DNA of 64,000 nt. It comes from Paenibacillus ferrarius. GTDB taxonomy: Bacteria > Bacillota > Bacilli > Paenibacillales > NBRC-103111. The notes below the pieces were generated by a model. That model did not search any database, was not told the origin of the DNA, and was given only the letters and a program-made list of their open reading frames with translations. Numbering within the stretch: the stretch's first letter is position 1; each line of letters starts with the position of its first letter. Positions 33,701 through 43,574 of this stretch are shown one piece after another. Position numbers and translations under genes: made by a program. The DNA lies in NCBI RefSeq assembly GCF_002027705.1, contig NZ_MBTG01000009.1, forward strand, positions 124,001 to 188,000. Reading direction: 5' to 3'.

Positions 33701-35752
33701 TCACAAAGGATAATGACATGCTGTCCAGTGCTCATCCCGGATCTGGATTAGCTCAGGCTGCTCATCTCTGCATCTGGCCGTTGCCGCTGGACAACGGGTA
33801 TGGAATCGGCATCCTGACGGAGGGTTGGCCGGAGAAGGTATTTCCCCTTCGATCGCCAGCCACTCGCGTTTCCTTGTCGGATCGGGGGAAGGAATCGAGG
33901 AAAGCAGCCCCTTCGTGTAAGGGTGGGCAGGATGAAGAAACAGCTCTTCACTTGGTGCGATTTCGACCAGTTTGCCTAAATACATAACACCGATACGATC
34001 CGAAATGTGGCGAACAATATTCAAGCCGTGAGCGATAAAGAGATACGTTAAGCCTAGTTTTTTCTGCAAATCCTGCATCAAATTAATAATTTGGGCTTGG
34101 ACGGAAACGTCCAAAGCCGATACCGCCTCATCTGCCAGAATAAATTGCGGCTGCAGGGCAATCGCTCTGGCAATCCCAATACGCTGTCGTTGACCGCCGG
34201 AAAACTCATGTGGGAACCGATCATAGCTGGAACGGCTTAAACCAACTAGCTCTAATAACTGTTCCACCTTCTCGCGTTTCTCCGTATGACTGAGCGTATC
34301 GTGGATATCAAAGGGCTCTCCGATAATATCGCCAACTTGCCAGCGCGAGTTCACTGAACCGTAGGGATCCTGGAAGATGACCTGCATATCTCTCCTTGCG
34401 GCCCGCAGCTCTTTGGTTGAAAGCTTGGCTAAGTCCTGTCCGTCAAAGCGAACACTGCCTTCTGTCGCTCTTTCCAATTGCAGCAGCACTCTGCCCAAAG
34501 TCGACTTGCCACTGCCCGATTCTCCGACCAGACCGAATGTCTCTCCTTTTTTAATATGAAAGGAAACGTCTTCCACAGCGCGAATAGCTGCCTTCGAACG
34601 GTGAAGCTTGCCTTTCCCAATCGGATAAAATTTACTTAAGCCCTGCACCTCAAAAAGCGTCTCGCGAACTGCCCCCTGTTCGATCAAGGTGTCTGGCTGA
34701 CTTATCGCAGCCTCCGAATTCCTTGGAGCTATGACAGGAGCTTCCTGTGCTCCAGCTTGCGGCTGCCACTCTTCGCGTTGAACCAGCTCTTCCGCATGCC
34801 AGCATGCCGTTAATCGGTCATTCACTAGCTGCAGCAGCGGACTTTCCTGCTCACAACGTTCCGTTGCATAAGGGCATCGCGGATGAAATCGGCAGCCAGC
34901 AGGCAAATCGGATAACGGAGGGATCGTGCCCTCAATGGAAAATAACCGGGAAGAACGATCGCTCTCCATCGTAGTAATGGAGCGCAGCAAGCCTCTCGTA
35001 TACGGATGATGCGGCTTCGTAAACAACTGCTGAACGGTAGCTTGTTCCACGACCTGACCGGCATACATCACAATAATACGGTCCGCCATTTCGGCGGCAA
35101 TCCCCATATCGTGGGTAATCAGCAGAATGGACATGTTGAATTCCACTTTCAGCTCTTGCAGCAGGTGCAGGATTTGCGCTTGAATCGTGACATCAAGCGC
35201 AGTCGTCGGCTCATCTGCGATAAGCAATTGCGGCCCGCAAGCAAGTGCCATGGCGATCATCGCTCGCTGCAGCATCCCGCCTGACATTTCATCTGGATAT
35301 TGTTTCATGCGTATTTCTGGCTCAGGAATGCCGACACGCTGCAATAAATGCACAGCCCTTTCCCATGCTTGCTGCCTGTTGCCTTGCTTATGCTGGATGA
35401 TAACCTCCATAATTTGGCTGCCAACGGTAAAGACAGGATCAAAAGCAGCCATCGGCTCTTGAAATACCATCGCCATCTTCTTACCACGCAAGGCTCGCAG
35501 CTCTTTTTGCGGCAATCGAGTCAAGTCATCCCCGTCAAGCCAGATGCTTCCGCCGGCGATTTTCCCGTTCTCATAATCGATTAAACGCATCACGGATTTC
35601 GAAGTGACCGATTTGCCGCTGCCGGATTCACCAACAAGACACACCGTTTCCCCTTCGCCAATGGTCAGAGACACGTCCTCGATAGCCTTAAGCGCGCCTT
35701 GTTTGGAAGTAAATTCCACACTTAAATTTGTAATTTCGAGCAATTGCTTCAC
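33701..35752 (-). CDS. Dual-domain ABC transporter ATPase, dipeptide/glutathione type (GsiA-like)
   Basis: A 683-residue fusion of the two oligopeptide-type ATPases that are separate (DppD and DppF) in many species. N-terminal domain: GESGSGKSVTS, signature MSGGMLQRAMIAMALA, LLIADEPTTALD. C-terminal domain: GESGSGKSTLG, FSGGQRQRIGIARAIA, FILADEAVSALD. Each ends with the Cys-rich oligo_HPY segment (CRFHPRCPYA, CRFHTRCPAA). It powers the permeases at 35768 and 36696. This GsiA architecture is known for glutathione import, in keeping with a sulfur cluster. Confidence 0.93.
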   Translation of the reverse strand: MKQLLEITNLSVEFTSKQGALKAIEDVSLTIGEGETVCLVGESGSGKSVTSKSVMRLIDYENGKIAGGSIWLDGDDLTRLPQKELRALRGKKMAMVFQEPMAAFDPVFTVGSQIMEVIIQHKQGNRQQAWERAVHLLQRVGIPEPEIRMKQYPDEMSGGMLQRAMIAMALACGPQLLIADEPTTALDVTIQAQILHLLQELKVEFNMSILLITHDMGIAAEMADRIIVMYAGQVVEQATVQQLFTKPHHPYTRGLLRSITTMESDRSSRLFSIEGTIPPLSDLPAGCRFHPRCPYATERCEQESPLLQLVNDRLTACWHAEELVQREEWQPQAGAQEAPVIAPRNSEAAISQPDTLIEQGAVRETLFEVQGLSKFYPIGKGKLHRSKAAIRAVEDVSFHIKKGETFGLVGESGSGKSTLGRVLLQLERATEGSVRFDGQDLAKLSTKELRAARRDMQVIFQDPYGSVNSRWQVGDIIGEPFDIHDTLSHTEKREKVEQLLELVGLSRSSYDRFPHEFSGGQRQRIGIARAIALQPQFILADEAVSALDVSVQAQIINLMQDLQKKLGLTYLFIAHGLNIVRHISDRIGVMYLGKLVEIAPSEELFLHPAHPYTKGLLSSIPSPDPTRKREWLAIEGEIPSPANPPSGCRFHTRCPAATARCRDEQPELIQIRDEHWTACHYPL

Positions 35753-35767
35753 ATGCCTGCCTCCCCG

Positions 35768-36661
35768 TTATGACTTTCTCTGTTTCGGATCCAAGGCATC
35801 GCGCAGTTTATCTCCGATTAGATTGACCGACAGAACGAATAGGGTGATCGCAAGACCTGGATACGTACATATCCACCAGGCAACCGTTAAATAACCTCTG
35901 CCTTGGGATAATAATGTTCCCCAATCCGGAATTTCCTTCAGCACGCCTAAGCCTAAGAAGCTTAAGCCAGCTCCAATCAAGATGGATGACCCTAGTCCAA
36001 TGGTCGACATGACCAGAAGCGGTGACCAAGCATTGGTCAGAACGTGCCGGAAAAAAATTCTCACCTCAGAAGCGCCGATAGAGCGTGAAGCCGTGATGAA
36101 GGAACGATGCTTAATGCTGATGATTTGGCCTCGCATAACTCTGGCATACTGTGGAATCGAAGCTGCGGCTACAGCAAAAACCAAGTTAACTAGATGAGGT
36201 CCCAGCGCAGCAGCGATAGCTAAAGCCAGCAGAATTCCGGGTATCGTCATCAGCACATCAATAATTCTCATACAAATCGTGTCTATCACGCCGCCCACAT
36301 AACCGGATACGGAACCAATGATGCCTCCGATCAGACCTCCGGTTAGAACAGATGCAAAGCCGATAAACAAGGAGTCGCGACTGCCATAAACAACAACACT
36401 AAAGATATCTCGGCCAAAATAGTCTGTTCCAAACAAGTGAGCTTTGCTCGGCGCTTGCAGTATCTGATCGGTCAGCATTGCCGTTGGCGCATACGGCGCA
36501 ATCCATTGCGGGAAAACCGCACAACCGATGATGCCTAAAGTCACGATAACAGCGAGATACACAAGGATTTCCGAAGGGTTCAGCTTGCGGGTTACTTTTG
36601 GCAAGCGAAGCTGCCAGTTCCCCTTGTGCCAGACAGCCCTTGTGGACACGGCTTCTTTCAT
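35768..36661 (-). CDS. Dipeptide/glutathione-type ABC permease (DppC/GsiD)
   Basis: About 297 residues from ATG 36661, which has AGGAGA 6 bp upstream; an ATG two codons earlier touches the ribosome binding site. The DppC family marks are visible: LFGTDYFGRDIFSVVVYGSRDSL, the docking loop ASRSIGASEVRIFFRHVLTNA, and the C-terminus GDKLRDALDPKQR. It lies 15 bp before the ATPase gene. Confidence 0.92.
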   Translation of the reverse strand: MKEAVSTRAVWHKGNWQLRLPKVTRKLNPSEILVYLAVIVTLGIIGCAVFPQWIAPYAPTAMLTDQILQAPSKAHLFGTDYFGRDIFSVVVYGSRDSLFIGFASVLTGGLIGGIIGSVSGYVGGVIDTICMRIIDVLMTIPGILLALAIAAALGPHLVNLVFAVAAASIPQYARVMRGQIISIKHRSFITASRSIGASEVRIFFRHVLTNAWSPLLVMSTIGLGSSILIGAGLSFLGLGVLKEIPDWGTLLSQGRGYLTVAWWICTYPGLAITLFVLSVNLIGDKLRDALDPKQRKS

Positions 36662-36695
36662 GATCATTCTCCTCTCTGAGGTGATTCCTCACGCT

Positions 36696-37622
36696 TTATT
36701 GTGTTCTTCGAACTCGGGGATCAATGAAAACGTAAGAGATATCAACAAGCAAATTAACCAAGACATAGATGATAGCTGAGAAAAAGACAACCCCTTGAAC
36801 AACGGGCAAGTCCTTGGACATAATAGCATCCGCTAATATTCGGCCGATCCCTTGCCTTGAAAACACCGTTTCGATAACAACGGTTCCTGCCAGAAGATCT
36901 CCGATATGGATTCCGATAATCGTCACCGCTGGAATTAAAGCGTTGCGAAGGGCATGTCGGTACATCACTAGTTTCTCAGACAACCCTTTGGCTCGCAGCG
37001 TTACAATGAAATGCTCATTGATAACTTCCAGCATCGAGTTGCGAACCATTCGGACGATAAATCCAGCTCCTACAAAGCCAAGCGCAAGTGAAGGCAGAAC
37101 GAGCGTAATCAGCCCTTTGGACCCCATCGCCGGGAACCAGCCCAAGGATACGGAGAAGATAAGGATTAAGAGAATGCCAGACCAGAAGGTAGGCATCGAA
37201 ATTCCGAACAAACCCACAATGCGAGCGAGGACATCGATCAGACGATTGCGGTGAATGGCTGAAAGCACCCCAAGTCCTACACCCACAACGGTTGAAATCA
37301 ATGTGCTTGCTAGCGTTAATGCCAAAGTCGCTGGCAGATGCTTCATAATTTTGGGCAGCACCGGCTCGCTGTTAAGCAAGGACTTCCCGAAATCGCCATG
37401 AAGGATCGCTAGAAAGTAGTTGCTAAACTGGATATAGAACGGCTCGTTCAATCCTAACTGGTGCCTTAAATTCGCAATCGCCTCCGGTGTCATAGAGGAA
37501 GGATCAATCATGGAGAGAACAGGATCTCCCGGAAGCAGATAGAGAATGCTGAAAACAAGAACCAAGGAACCGAGAATGACTAGCAAGGAAACTGCAAGCC
37601 GTTCCGTTATTATCCTGCCCAT
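36696..37622 (-). CDS. Dipeptide/glutathione-type ABC permease (DppB/GsiC)
   Basis: A 308-residue DppB-type permease: LLPGDPVLSMIDPSSMTPEAI, the docking loop LRAKGLSEKLVMYRHALRNALIP, and ETVFSRQGIGRILADAI. Six membrane segments are predicted. It forms a heterodimer with the DppC-type subunit. Ribosome binding site GAGGAG is 9 bp upstream. Confidence 0.93.
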   Translation of the reverse strand: MGRIITERLAVSLLVILGSLVLVFSILYLLPGDPVLSMIDPSSMTPEAIANLRHQLGLNEPFYIQFSNYFLAILHGDFGKSLLNSEPVLPKIMKHLPATLALTLASTLISTVVGVGLGVLSAIHRNRLIDVLARIVGLFGISMPTFWSGILLILIFSVSLGWFPAMGSKGLITLVLPSLALGFVGAGFIVRMVRNSMLEVINEHFIVTLRAKGLSEKLVMYRHALRNALIPAVTIIGIHIGDLLAGTVVIETVFSRQGIGRILADAIMSKDLPVVQGVVFFSAIIYVLVNLLVDISYVFIDPRVRRTQ

Positions 37623-37643
37623 CGCGATTAGCTCCTCTTTTCA

Positions 37644-39290
37644 TTATTTTTGGATAAACGCATCGTTGAAGAGCGGATAGCCGAGAGGATCGAATTTCAA
37701 TCCTTTCACCGTTTTGGATGCGGCTACCGTATACGGGAACACATAGATTGGAATGATGACCGCTTGATCAATAATCGATTTCTGAACTTGCTTATACAGC
37801 TCCACACGTTTCTTGTCGTCATTCTCGATTGCCCCTTGCTCCAACCATTTATCCACCTGCGGATCAGCTAGACCAGGCAAGCTAGGTCGAGCTTTCGGAT
37901 CGCTTGTATGATAGAACGCATACAGCGCATTCGGATCTGAGTTGACCTGGCTGTTGCCATAAATATCATACTCGCCTTTGGTATACACCACGTTCGCGGT
38001 ATCCTTCGTAATCTCAACCTCGACAACAACGCCAATCGGCTTCAATTGCTGCTGTATCATCACGGCAATATCATTGCGCTTCTCCCTATTCGGCGAGCCG
38101 TCTACATAATGAAGGGTTAGCTTTTTGCCGTCTTTGACGCGGACACCGTCCGCCCCCTTCACCCAGCCAAGCTCGTCAAACAATTTATTCGCCTTGGCGG
38201 CATCCGGCTTAATTCCGTTCTCTAAGGAAGCATCATAACCGACAACGCCCGGAGACAACGGCGACCAAGCGCGAGCATAAGTGCCTAAGTACAATGTTTT
38301 GACAATCGCATCCACATCAATACCCGCTTGCAGCGCTTGTCTGGCTTTCACATCGCCCCAAGGCGCTTTACGCTGATTAATAAATAAGGTGTAGGGTAAT
38401 CCCGTCGTATTCACTTGGAGCACTTGCAGGCTTGCATCGGATTTCAATGATACAACGTTCTGTGGCGGCACAGTCTCACCGGCAAGCACTTGTTTGCTCT
38501 GCACACTGCCGATTCGTGTGGCTTCTTCTGGAACAATACTGAACGTAATTTGATCCAGATAGGATTTCCCTTTGTTCTCCACCAATTCAGGCGCCCATGC
38601 ATAATCTGGATTGCGTTTCACTTGAATCGTTGCGTTTTCTTCCCATTTCACGAAAGTAAAAGGTCCTGACCCCACCGGATTTTTGCCAAACTGATCCCCC
38701 GACTTCTTGGCAGACGTTGGTGATACAATTCCCAGCAGGGCTTGGCTTAAATTACCGAGAAATGCCCGGGAAGGTGTTTCCAGATTTATTTTTATCGTAT
38801 AATCATCGATGATTTCCGACGATTTGTAGGGCTTGATCAGAGCCACCGAATTCGCTGCTTTGGTTGCCGGATCCAAAATGCGATCATAGCTGAATTTCAC
38901 CGCCTCCGCATTAAACGGTGTTCCGTCATGGAATTTCACATCTTTGCGCAGCTTGAACGTATAGCTCAGTCCATCAGGAGCCACCGTCCATTCGGTTGCA
39001 AGCCAAGGTTTAATCGAACCGTCTGGCAGTTGTACAACTAAACTGTCATAGATCGTGCGAAGTACGCGAACCGCTACAGCAAGACCGCTGCGATGCGGAT
39101 CTAGTGTATCCGGCGATGTCGCCAGCGCAAAAGTAAGCTCTCCGCCTGCAACAGCCGCTTGCTTCGTATCAGACTTCGATGATGATGAAGCATCTGCGCT
39201 TTCTTTATTCGCTGAACCGCACCCGGTTAATCCAATCATCAACGCTAAGGCCAAAGTGCTTAACCTAACCAATCTCTTCACTTTCCTCAA
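37644..39290 (-). CDS. Dipeptide/glutathione-type ABC solute-binding lipoprotein (SBP family 5)
   Basis: A 548-residue SBP family 5 protein. The lipoprotein signal ends LTGCGSANK, a Ser-rich linker follows, then AVRVLRTIYDSLVVQLPDGSIKPWLATEW and FKLRKDVKFHDGTPFNAEAVKFSYDR, the family signature. It is first in its ABC operon after the flavin monooxygenase genes. With the GsiA-type ATPase and the sulfur-oxidation neighbours, glutathione or an S-containing peptide is the best substrate guess. Confidence 0.92.
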   Translation of the reverse strand: MRKVKRLVRLSTLALALMIGLTGCGSANKESADASSSSKSDTKQAAVAGGELTFALATSPDTLDPHRSGLAVAVRVLRTIYDSLVVQLPDGSIKPWLATEWTVAPDGLSYTFKLRKDVKFHDGTPFNAEAVKFSYDRILDPATKAANSVALIKPYKSSEIIDDYTIKINLETPSRAFLGNLSQALLGIVSPTSAKKSGDQFGKNPVGSGPFTFVKWEENATIQVKRNPDYAWAPELVENKGKSYLDQITFSIVPEEATRIGSVQSKQVLAGETVPPQNVVSLKSDASLQVLQVNTTGLPYTLFINQRKAPWGDVKARQALQAGIDVDAIVKTLYLGTYARAWSPLSPGVVGYDASLENGIKPDAAKANKLFDELGWVKGADGVRVKDGKKLTLHYVDGSPNREKRNDIAVMIQQQLKPIGVVVEVEITKDTANVVYTKGEYDIYGNSQVNSDPNALYAFYHTSDPKARPSLPGLADPQVDKWLEQGAIENDDKKRVELYKQVQKSIIDQAVIIPIYVFPYTVAASKTVKGLKFDPLGYPLFNDAFIQK

Positions 39291-39322
39291 AATAGAACAC
39301 TCCCCTATATATCTATATCCGT

Positions 39323-40651
39323 TTAGTTGTTAACGGTCTCTTTGGCATACCGGTTCACCGGAATGGCTATCCCCAAGTTCCCTCGCAGCGTATCCGCTTC
39401 ATACTCCGTCCGATAAATGCCGCGTTCTTGGAGAATGGGAACGACCAAATTCACGAAATCATCCAACGCTTTGGGAATCGTTGTACGAATAACGAAGCCG
39501 TCTGCCGCTTCTTCCCTGAACCATGCTTCCACCAAATCGGCAATCGCCTCCGGCGTTCCATGGAAATCCCCTCGTGGCGTTGCCGCTCTAAGCGCTGCTT
39601 GACGCAGCGTCAAGTTAAGCTCCTTCGCTTCCGCTTTTATTCGATCCGTTGTGGCGCGAAAGCTGTTTGTCCCTAAATCACCTAATTCCGGAAAAGCCTC
39701 ATCCAGCGGATATTGCGAGAAATCGTGATGCTCGAAGTAGCGACCCAAGTAATCCAGTGCGCTCTCGATCGTTACCAGATCCGCAACTTCTTGATACTTG
39801 CGTTCTGCTTCTTCCTGCGTTCGGCCAATAACCGGATTAATGCCCGGCAAGATAAGGATTTGCTCGGGATTGCGGCCATACGCCGCTGCTCTGCGCTTAA
39901 TATCTTGATAGAACAGCTTTGCTTCCTCGATAGTTTCATGCGCCGTATATACGGCTTCGGCGGTTCGGGCCGCCAAATCCCTGCCGGATTCAGAAGAACC
40001 CGCTTGGAATACAACGGGATGCCCCTGTCTTGAACGACCGATATTCAAAGGGCCTTGAATCGAGAAAAATCGGCCTTTGTGGTTCAAGGTATGCAGTTTA
40101 TCGGGATCAAAGAAAACACCGGATTCTTTATCCCTTACAAAAGCATCATCTTCCCAAGAATCCCATAACCCTTTGACAACTTGAACATACTCATCTGCGA
40201 TCTGATAACGCAAGGCATGGCTTGGATGTTCGCCTTTGCCGAAATTGTTGGCTGATCCCTCCAGAGGTGATGTCACGACATTCCATCCGGCACGTCCACC
40301 GCTGATATGGTCCAACGATGAGAACTGCCTGGCAACCGTGAACGGCTCGCTGTAAGATGTCGATAAAGTAGCGACTAAACCGATTTGCGAAGTCACCGCA
40401 CCCAACGCCGAAAGAATCGTAAGCGGTTCGAAGCGATTTAAGAAGTGTGGATTTGATTTCTCATTGATATATAAGCCATCTGCGATGAAAACAAAATCCA
40501 ATTTGCCTGACTCTGCTTTCAGCGCTTGCTGCTTGTAATAATCCAGATTAACACTTGCATCATTAGCAACTTCGGGATGTCTCCACAGTGACATGCTATT
40601 CCCGACACCGCTTATATTAGCTCCAAGCTTTAATTTTCTTTGTAGTGTCAC
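39323..40651 (-). CDS. NtaA/DmoA-family FMN monooxygenase (CmoJ/YtnJ-like)
   Basis: About 442 residues from GTG 40651, which has GGGGG 7 bp upstream; the longer frame to 40684 starts with a run of Cys and does not fit the family. The NtaA/SnaA/DmoA group is recognised by [75 protein letters not shown] and [19 protein letters not shown]. These enzymes use reduced FMN to oxidise small S- or N-compounds. It is a close paralogue of the next gene upstream. Confidence 0.93.
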   Translation of the reverse strand: MTLQRKLKLGANISGVGNSMSLWRHPEVANDASVNLDYYKQQALKAESGKLDFVFIADGLYINEKSNPHFLNRFEPLTILSALGAVTSQIGLVATLSTSYSEPFTVARQFSSLDHISGGRAGWNVVTSPLEGSANNFGKGEHPSHALRYQIADEYVQVVKGLWDSWEDDAFVRDKESGVFFDPDKLHTLNHKGRFFSIQGPLNIGRSRQGHPVVFQAGSSESGRDLAARTAEAVYTAHETIEEAKLFYQDIKRRAAAYGRNPEQILILPGINPVIGRTQEEAERKYQEVADLVTIESALDYLGRYFEHHDFSQYPLDEAFPELGDLGTNSFRATTDRIKAEAKELNLTLRQAALRAATPRGDFHGTPEAIADLVEAWFREEAADGFVIRTTIPKALDDFVNLVVPILQERGIYRTEYEADTLRGNLGIAIPVNRYAKETVNN

Positions 40652-40711
40652 ACGATTTCCCCCTTCACATTCACAACAACACATATAAGTTAAGTCGGAA
40701 TTGCAAGCGCA

Positions 40712-42046
40712 TTAATGAGTTACTTTTTCTTTCACATAGCGATTTGTAGGGAAAGGCAGACCCAAATTTCCGCGCAGCGTATCCGCTTCATACTCCGTCC
40801 GATAAATGCCGCGTTCTTGCAGAATCGGAATTACGAAATCAACGAAATCATTCAGCCCGTTTGGAACTCCTGAACCTACGATAAATCCATCCGCTGCGCC
40901 ACTTTCATACCAAGCTTGAAGTCGATCGGCAATTTGCACAGGTGTACCGATAAAAAGCGGACGCGGCGTTGCCGCTTGCAGCGCAACCTGACGCAAGGTA
41001 AGTCCCTGTTCTTTGGCATTTTGCTTGATGCGGTCCGTTGTGCTTTGGAAGCTGTTTTTGCCTAGCTCTCCTAATTCAGGGAATGGGGCATCCAACTCAT
41101 ATTGTGTAAAATCATGATGCTCGAAATAACGTCCGAGATAAGCCAATGCTTCCTCAATCGTCACCAAATTGGCGACTTCCTGATATTTACGCTCCGCTTC
41201 TTCTTCGGTCGCCCCAATAATAGGACCGATGCCCGGCATCACCACGATTTCATCCGAATTTCGTCCGAAACCCGCCGCCCTGCCTTTTACATCCGCATAA
41301 AAGCGCTTGGCATCGTCCACCGTCGGTTGTCCAGTGAAAATGGCATCCGCTTCTTTGGCCGCCAGGTTTTTACCGTCCTCGGATGATCCCGCTTGGAAAA
41401 TAACCGGTCTGCCTTGCTTGGATCTTCCGATATTGAGCGGACCCTGCACAGAGAAGAAATCACCTTTATGATCCAAACGGTGCAGCTTCTGCGGGTCAAA
41501 GAATTGGCCTGATTGTTTATCTCTTACAAACGCATCATCTTCCCAGGAATCCCATAACCCCTTCGTCACTTGCAGATATTCGGAAGCAATGCGATAGCGC
41601 TTAGGATGATCCGGATGTTCTTCAAGCTTCTTATTGTAGTTCAATGCGGACCCCTCAAGCGGGGATGTCACAACATTCCAGCCTGCTCGGCCGCTGCTGA
41701 TATGATCCAGCGATGAGAACTGTCTCGAAACCGTGAAGGGTTCGCTGTACGAAGTGGACAATGTGCCGACAAGACCAATTTTGGAGGTTACAGCCGCCAA
41801 CGCTGATAAAATCGTAATGGGTTCAAACCGATTCAAGAAATGAGGAATTGATTTCTCATTAATGTACAGCCCATCTGCGATGAACAATAAATCAAATTTT
41901 CCTTCCTCTGCTTTCTGAGCTTGCTGTTTGTAATACTTAAAGTTCACACTGGCATCAACAATCGCGTCAGGGTGCTTCCAAGATGACATATTCCCACCAA
42001 CACCATGAATAATGGCGCCGAGCTTCAGTTGTTTTCTTGTGGACAT
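40712..42046 (-). CDS. NtaA/DmoA-family FMN monooxygenase (CmoJ/YtnJ-like)
   Basis: A 444-residue paralogue of the 39323 gene. The two proteins share nearly every conserved block (for example [20 protein letters not shown] and the C-terminal [17 protein letters not shown]), so they arose by tandem duplication. Together they may oxidise different sulfur substrates. The gene has a good promoter (TTGACC-N17-TACATT) with a sulfur-cluster operator just downstream of the -10, which suggests repression when sulfur is plentiful. Confidence 0.93.
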   Translation of the reverse strand: MSTRKQLKLGAIIHGVGGNMSSWKHPDAIVDASVNFKYYKQQAQKAEEGKFDLLFIADGLYINEKSIPHFLNRFEPITILSALAAVTSKIGLVGTLSTSYSEPFTVSRQFSSLDHISSGRAGWNVVTSPLEGSALNYNKKLEEHPDHPKRYRIASEYLQVTKGLWDSWEDDAFVRDKQSGQFFDPQKLHRLDHKGDFFSVQGPLNIGRSKQGRPVIFQAGSSEDGKNLAAKEADAIFTGQPTVDDAKRFYADVKGRAAGFGRNSDEIVVMPGIGPIIGATEEEAERKYQEVANLVTIEEALAYLGRYFEHHDFTQYELDAPFPELGELGKNSFQSTTDRIKQNAKEQGLTLRQVALQAATPRPLFIGTPVQIADRLQAWYESGAADGFIVGSGVPNGLNDFVDFVIPILQERGIYRTEYEADTLRGNLGLPFPTNRYVKEKVTH

Positions 42047-42127
42047 TGAGATTCCTCCTTAGATGAAAACGAATAATTAGAGCGTCTCTTTCAACGAACA
42101 ACCAGTTCTTTGATTTAATTAATTATA

Positions 42128-42191
42128 ATTCCAATTGGTTTTGTCGGTATTAATACTTTACTAATGTATCACCGTGCCCTAGTGCGGTCAA
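42128..42191 (-). promoter_or_regulatory. Promoter and sulfur-cluster operator motif, copy 2
   Basis: Minus-strand promoter: TTGACC (42186-42191), 17-bp spacer, TACATT (42163-42168). The operator ATTCCA-N13-GTATTA occupies 42128-42152, so it covers about +5 to +30 relative to the expected start. This is a repressor position. Confidence 0.75.
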
Positions 42192-42247
42192 TTTGGAATT
42201 AGGATGTTCTATTGATGGATAGAATTGTTCTATACAGCACTAGTTTT

Positions 42248-43123
42248 CTAGATAATTTGTTTCAGCGCGTCTACGCAAAGCGGTGAGAAATCCATCGAAG
42301 AATCCTTTAGTGAAATCAAATTTGTACGAAGGGACAAGCCTCCGAGTGCGGGAACATGGATCGGTACCAGCACCCCTTCCTTCACTTCTTTTCGCGCGCA
42401 CAGTTCCGGCAAGAAAGAAATTCCCATCCCTTTGGCAACCAGCTTCTTCGCAGTTTCCAGATTATCGATGTGATAATCGATATTCGGCGGATGGTTGAGC
42501 GTAGCGAACAGTCGATGAATTTTCATCCAATCCAAAGATCCGCATTCGAAAAAAACGAGCGCCTCCCTGCTTACGTCTTCAATCGTGATCTGTTCTTTCT
42601 CCACAAAAGGATGACCTTGATGGACGAAAAGCCGAATCGGATCTTCATAGAACCCTGTGCAGTCAATGTACGGATGAGTCACATTGCGAACAAAACCGAT
42701 ATCTATTTCTTTATTAAGCAGCTTCTCCAGAATAACTTCCGTTGGCGCTGTCGTTAATTTAATTTGCAAATTACGATACTTTTTCTTAATAATCGGAAGA
42801 ATATCAGGGATGACATAATTAGACACAGACACCGTACTTCCAATTCTCAGTTCATTGGGGGCTGCGCTCAAATTAAGCAGCTGCTGCTTCCCTTTCTTGT
42901 AGGTCTGAAGAATTTGCTGGGCATATGGCAAGAATTGTTTCCCTTTCTCGGTAATCGAGAAATTCCTGCCTTCCCGTTCGAACAGCAGCGTATTCAGCTC
43001 CCGCTCCAACGATTGAATGCGAGCCGTCACCGATGGCTGAGATAAGAACAAGGCATCTGCTGCCTTGTTGAAACTATTGAAATGGATAACATAGACGAAT
43101 GCTTCAATGTTTTCGATATTCAT
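42248..43123 (-). CDS. LysR-family transcriptional regulator
   Basis: A 291-residue LysR regulator. N-terminal HTH (about 1-60): NIENIEAFVYVIHFNSFNKAADALFLSQPSVTARIQSLER; C-terminal effector domain from about 90, with LRIGSTVSVSNYVIPDIL. In B. subtilis the sulfur operon is activated by the LysR protein YtlI, so this is a candidate activator of the neighbouring monooxygenase and transporter genes. It follows the HPr-like gene after 31 bp and may be co-transcribed with it. Confidence 0.9.
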   Translation of the reverse strand: MNIENIEAFVYVIHFNSFNKAADALFLSQPSVTARIQSLERELNTLLFEREGRNFSITEKGKQFLPYAQQILQTYKKGKQQLLNLSAAPNELRIGSTVSVSNYVIPDILPIIKKKYRNLQIKLTTAPTEVILEKLLNKEIDIGFVRNVTHPYIDCTGFYEDPIRLFVHQGHPFVEKEQITIEDVSREALVFFECGSLDWMKIHRLFATLNHPPNIDYHIDNLETAKKLVAKGMGISFLPELCARKEVKEGVLVPIHVPALGGLSLRTNLISLKDSSMDFSPLCVDALKQII

Positions 43124-43154
43124 ACCTAATAAACTTCCTCTCTGACTTATGCGG

Positions 43155-43448
43155 CTACAAACTGCGGGAAAACACCTCGGGTCTTAGATATTCACCACCT
43201 TGCAAATAAATCGACACCTGATCGAAAGCTTCCTGTGCATCTGCGCCGTCTACCTGCAATACAATAGAAGACTGTGCACCTAGGGAGAGGCTCAAGGAAA
43301 CGATCCCCAACAGCCCTTTTGCATTAAGCATTTTACCTTGAGCTCCGACATAAATTTGGCAGGAATACCGATTCGCGATGTTCACAAAATCCAGAACGCG
43401 ATCAAGCGTCCATGGCTGGTTCATCGCAAAAGTCCACTCGATTCTCAT
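43155..43448 (-). CDS. HPr-fold protein lacking both regulatory phosphorylation sites
   Basis: A 97-residue protein that aligns with HPr/Crh over its length: VLDFVNIANRYSCQIYVGAQG matches the first helix and strand, and NAKGLLGIVSLSLSLGAQSSIVLQ matches the Ser46 region. Where HPr has His15-Ala-Arg17 this protein has Thr14-Leu-Asp16, and Ser46 is Gly45. It therefore cannot take phosphate from EI or HPr kinase at the known sites. A strong ribosome binding site (AAGGAGG) precedes ATG 43448. It may be a structural or regulatory relic; its link to the LysR gene is unexplained. Confidence 0.82.
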   Translation of the reverse strand: MRIEWTFAMNQPWTLDRVLDFVNIANRYSCQIYVGAQGKMLNAKGLLGIVSLSLSLGAQSSIVLQVDGADAQEAFDQVSIYLQGGEYLRPEVFSRSL

Positions 43449-43484
43449 CCAAATACCTCCTTAGTTAGCATGCTGATGAAACGA

Positions 43485-43525
43485 AAAAGAGGCACATCTC
43501 ATCCTGCTTAGGATCATGCACCTCC
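43485..43525 (-). terminator. Intrinsic terminator between the frameshifted gene and the HPr-like gene
   Basis: On the minus strand GAGGTGCAT pairs with ATGTGCCTC (two G-T pairs) and is followed by TTTTTCG. It could also act as a leader attenuator for the HPr-like gene. Confidence 0.7.
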
Positions 43526-43574
43526 AGTTGACTGGTTTGGTAGATGGTATAATTCAACGGTTTCACCGTCTGGC

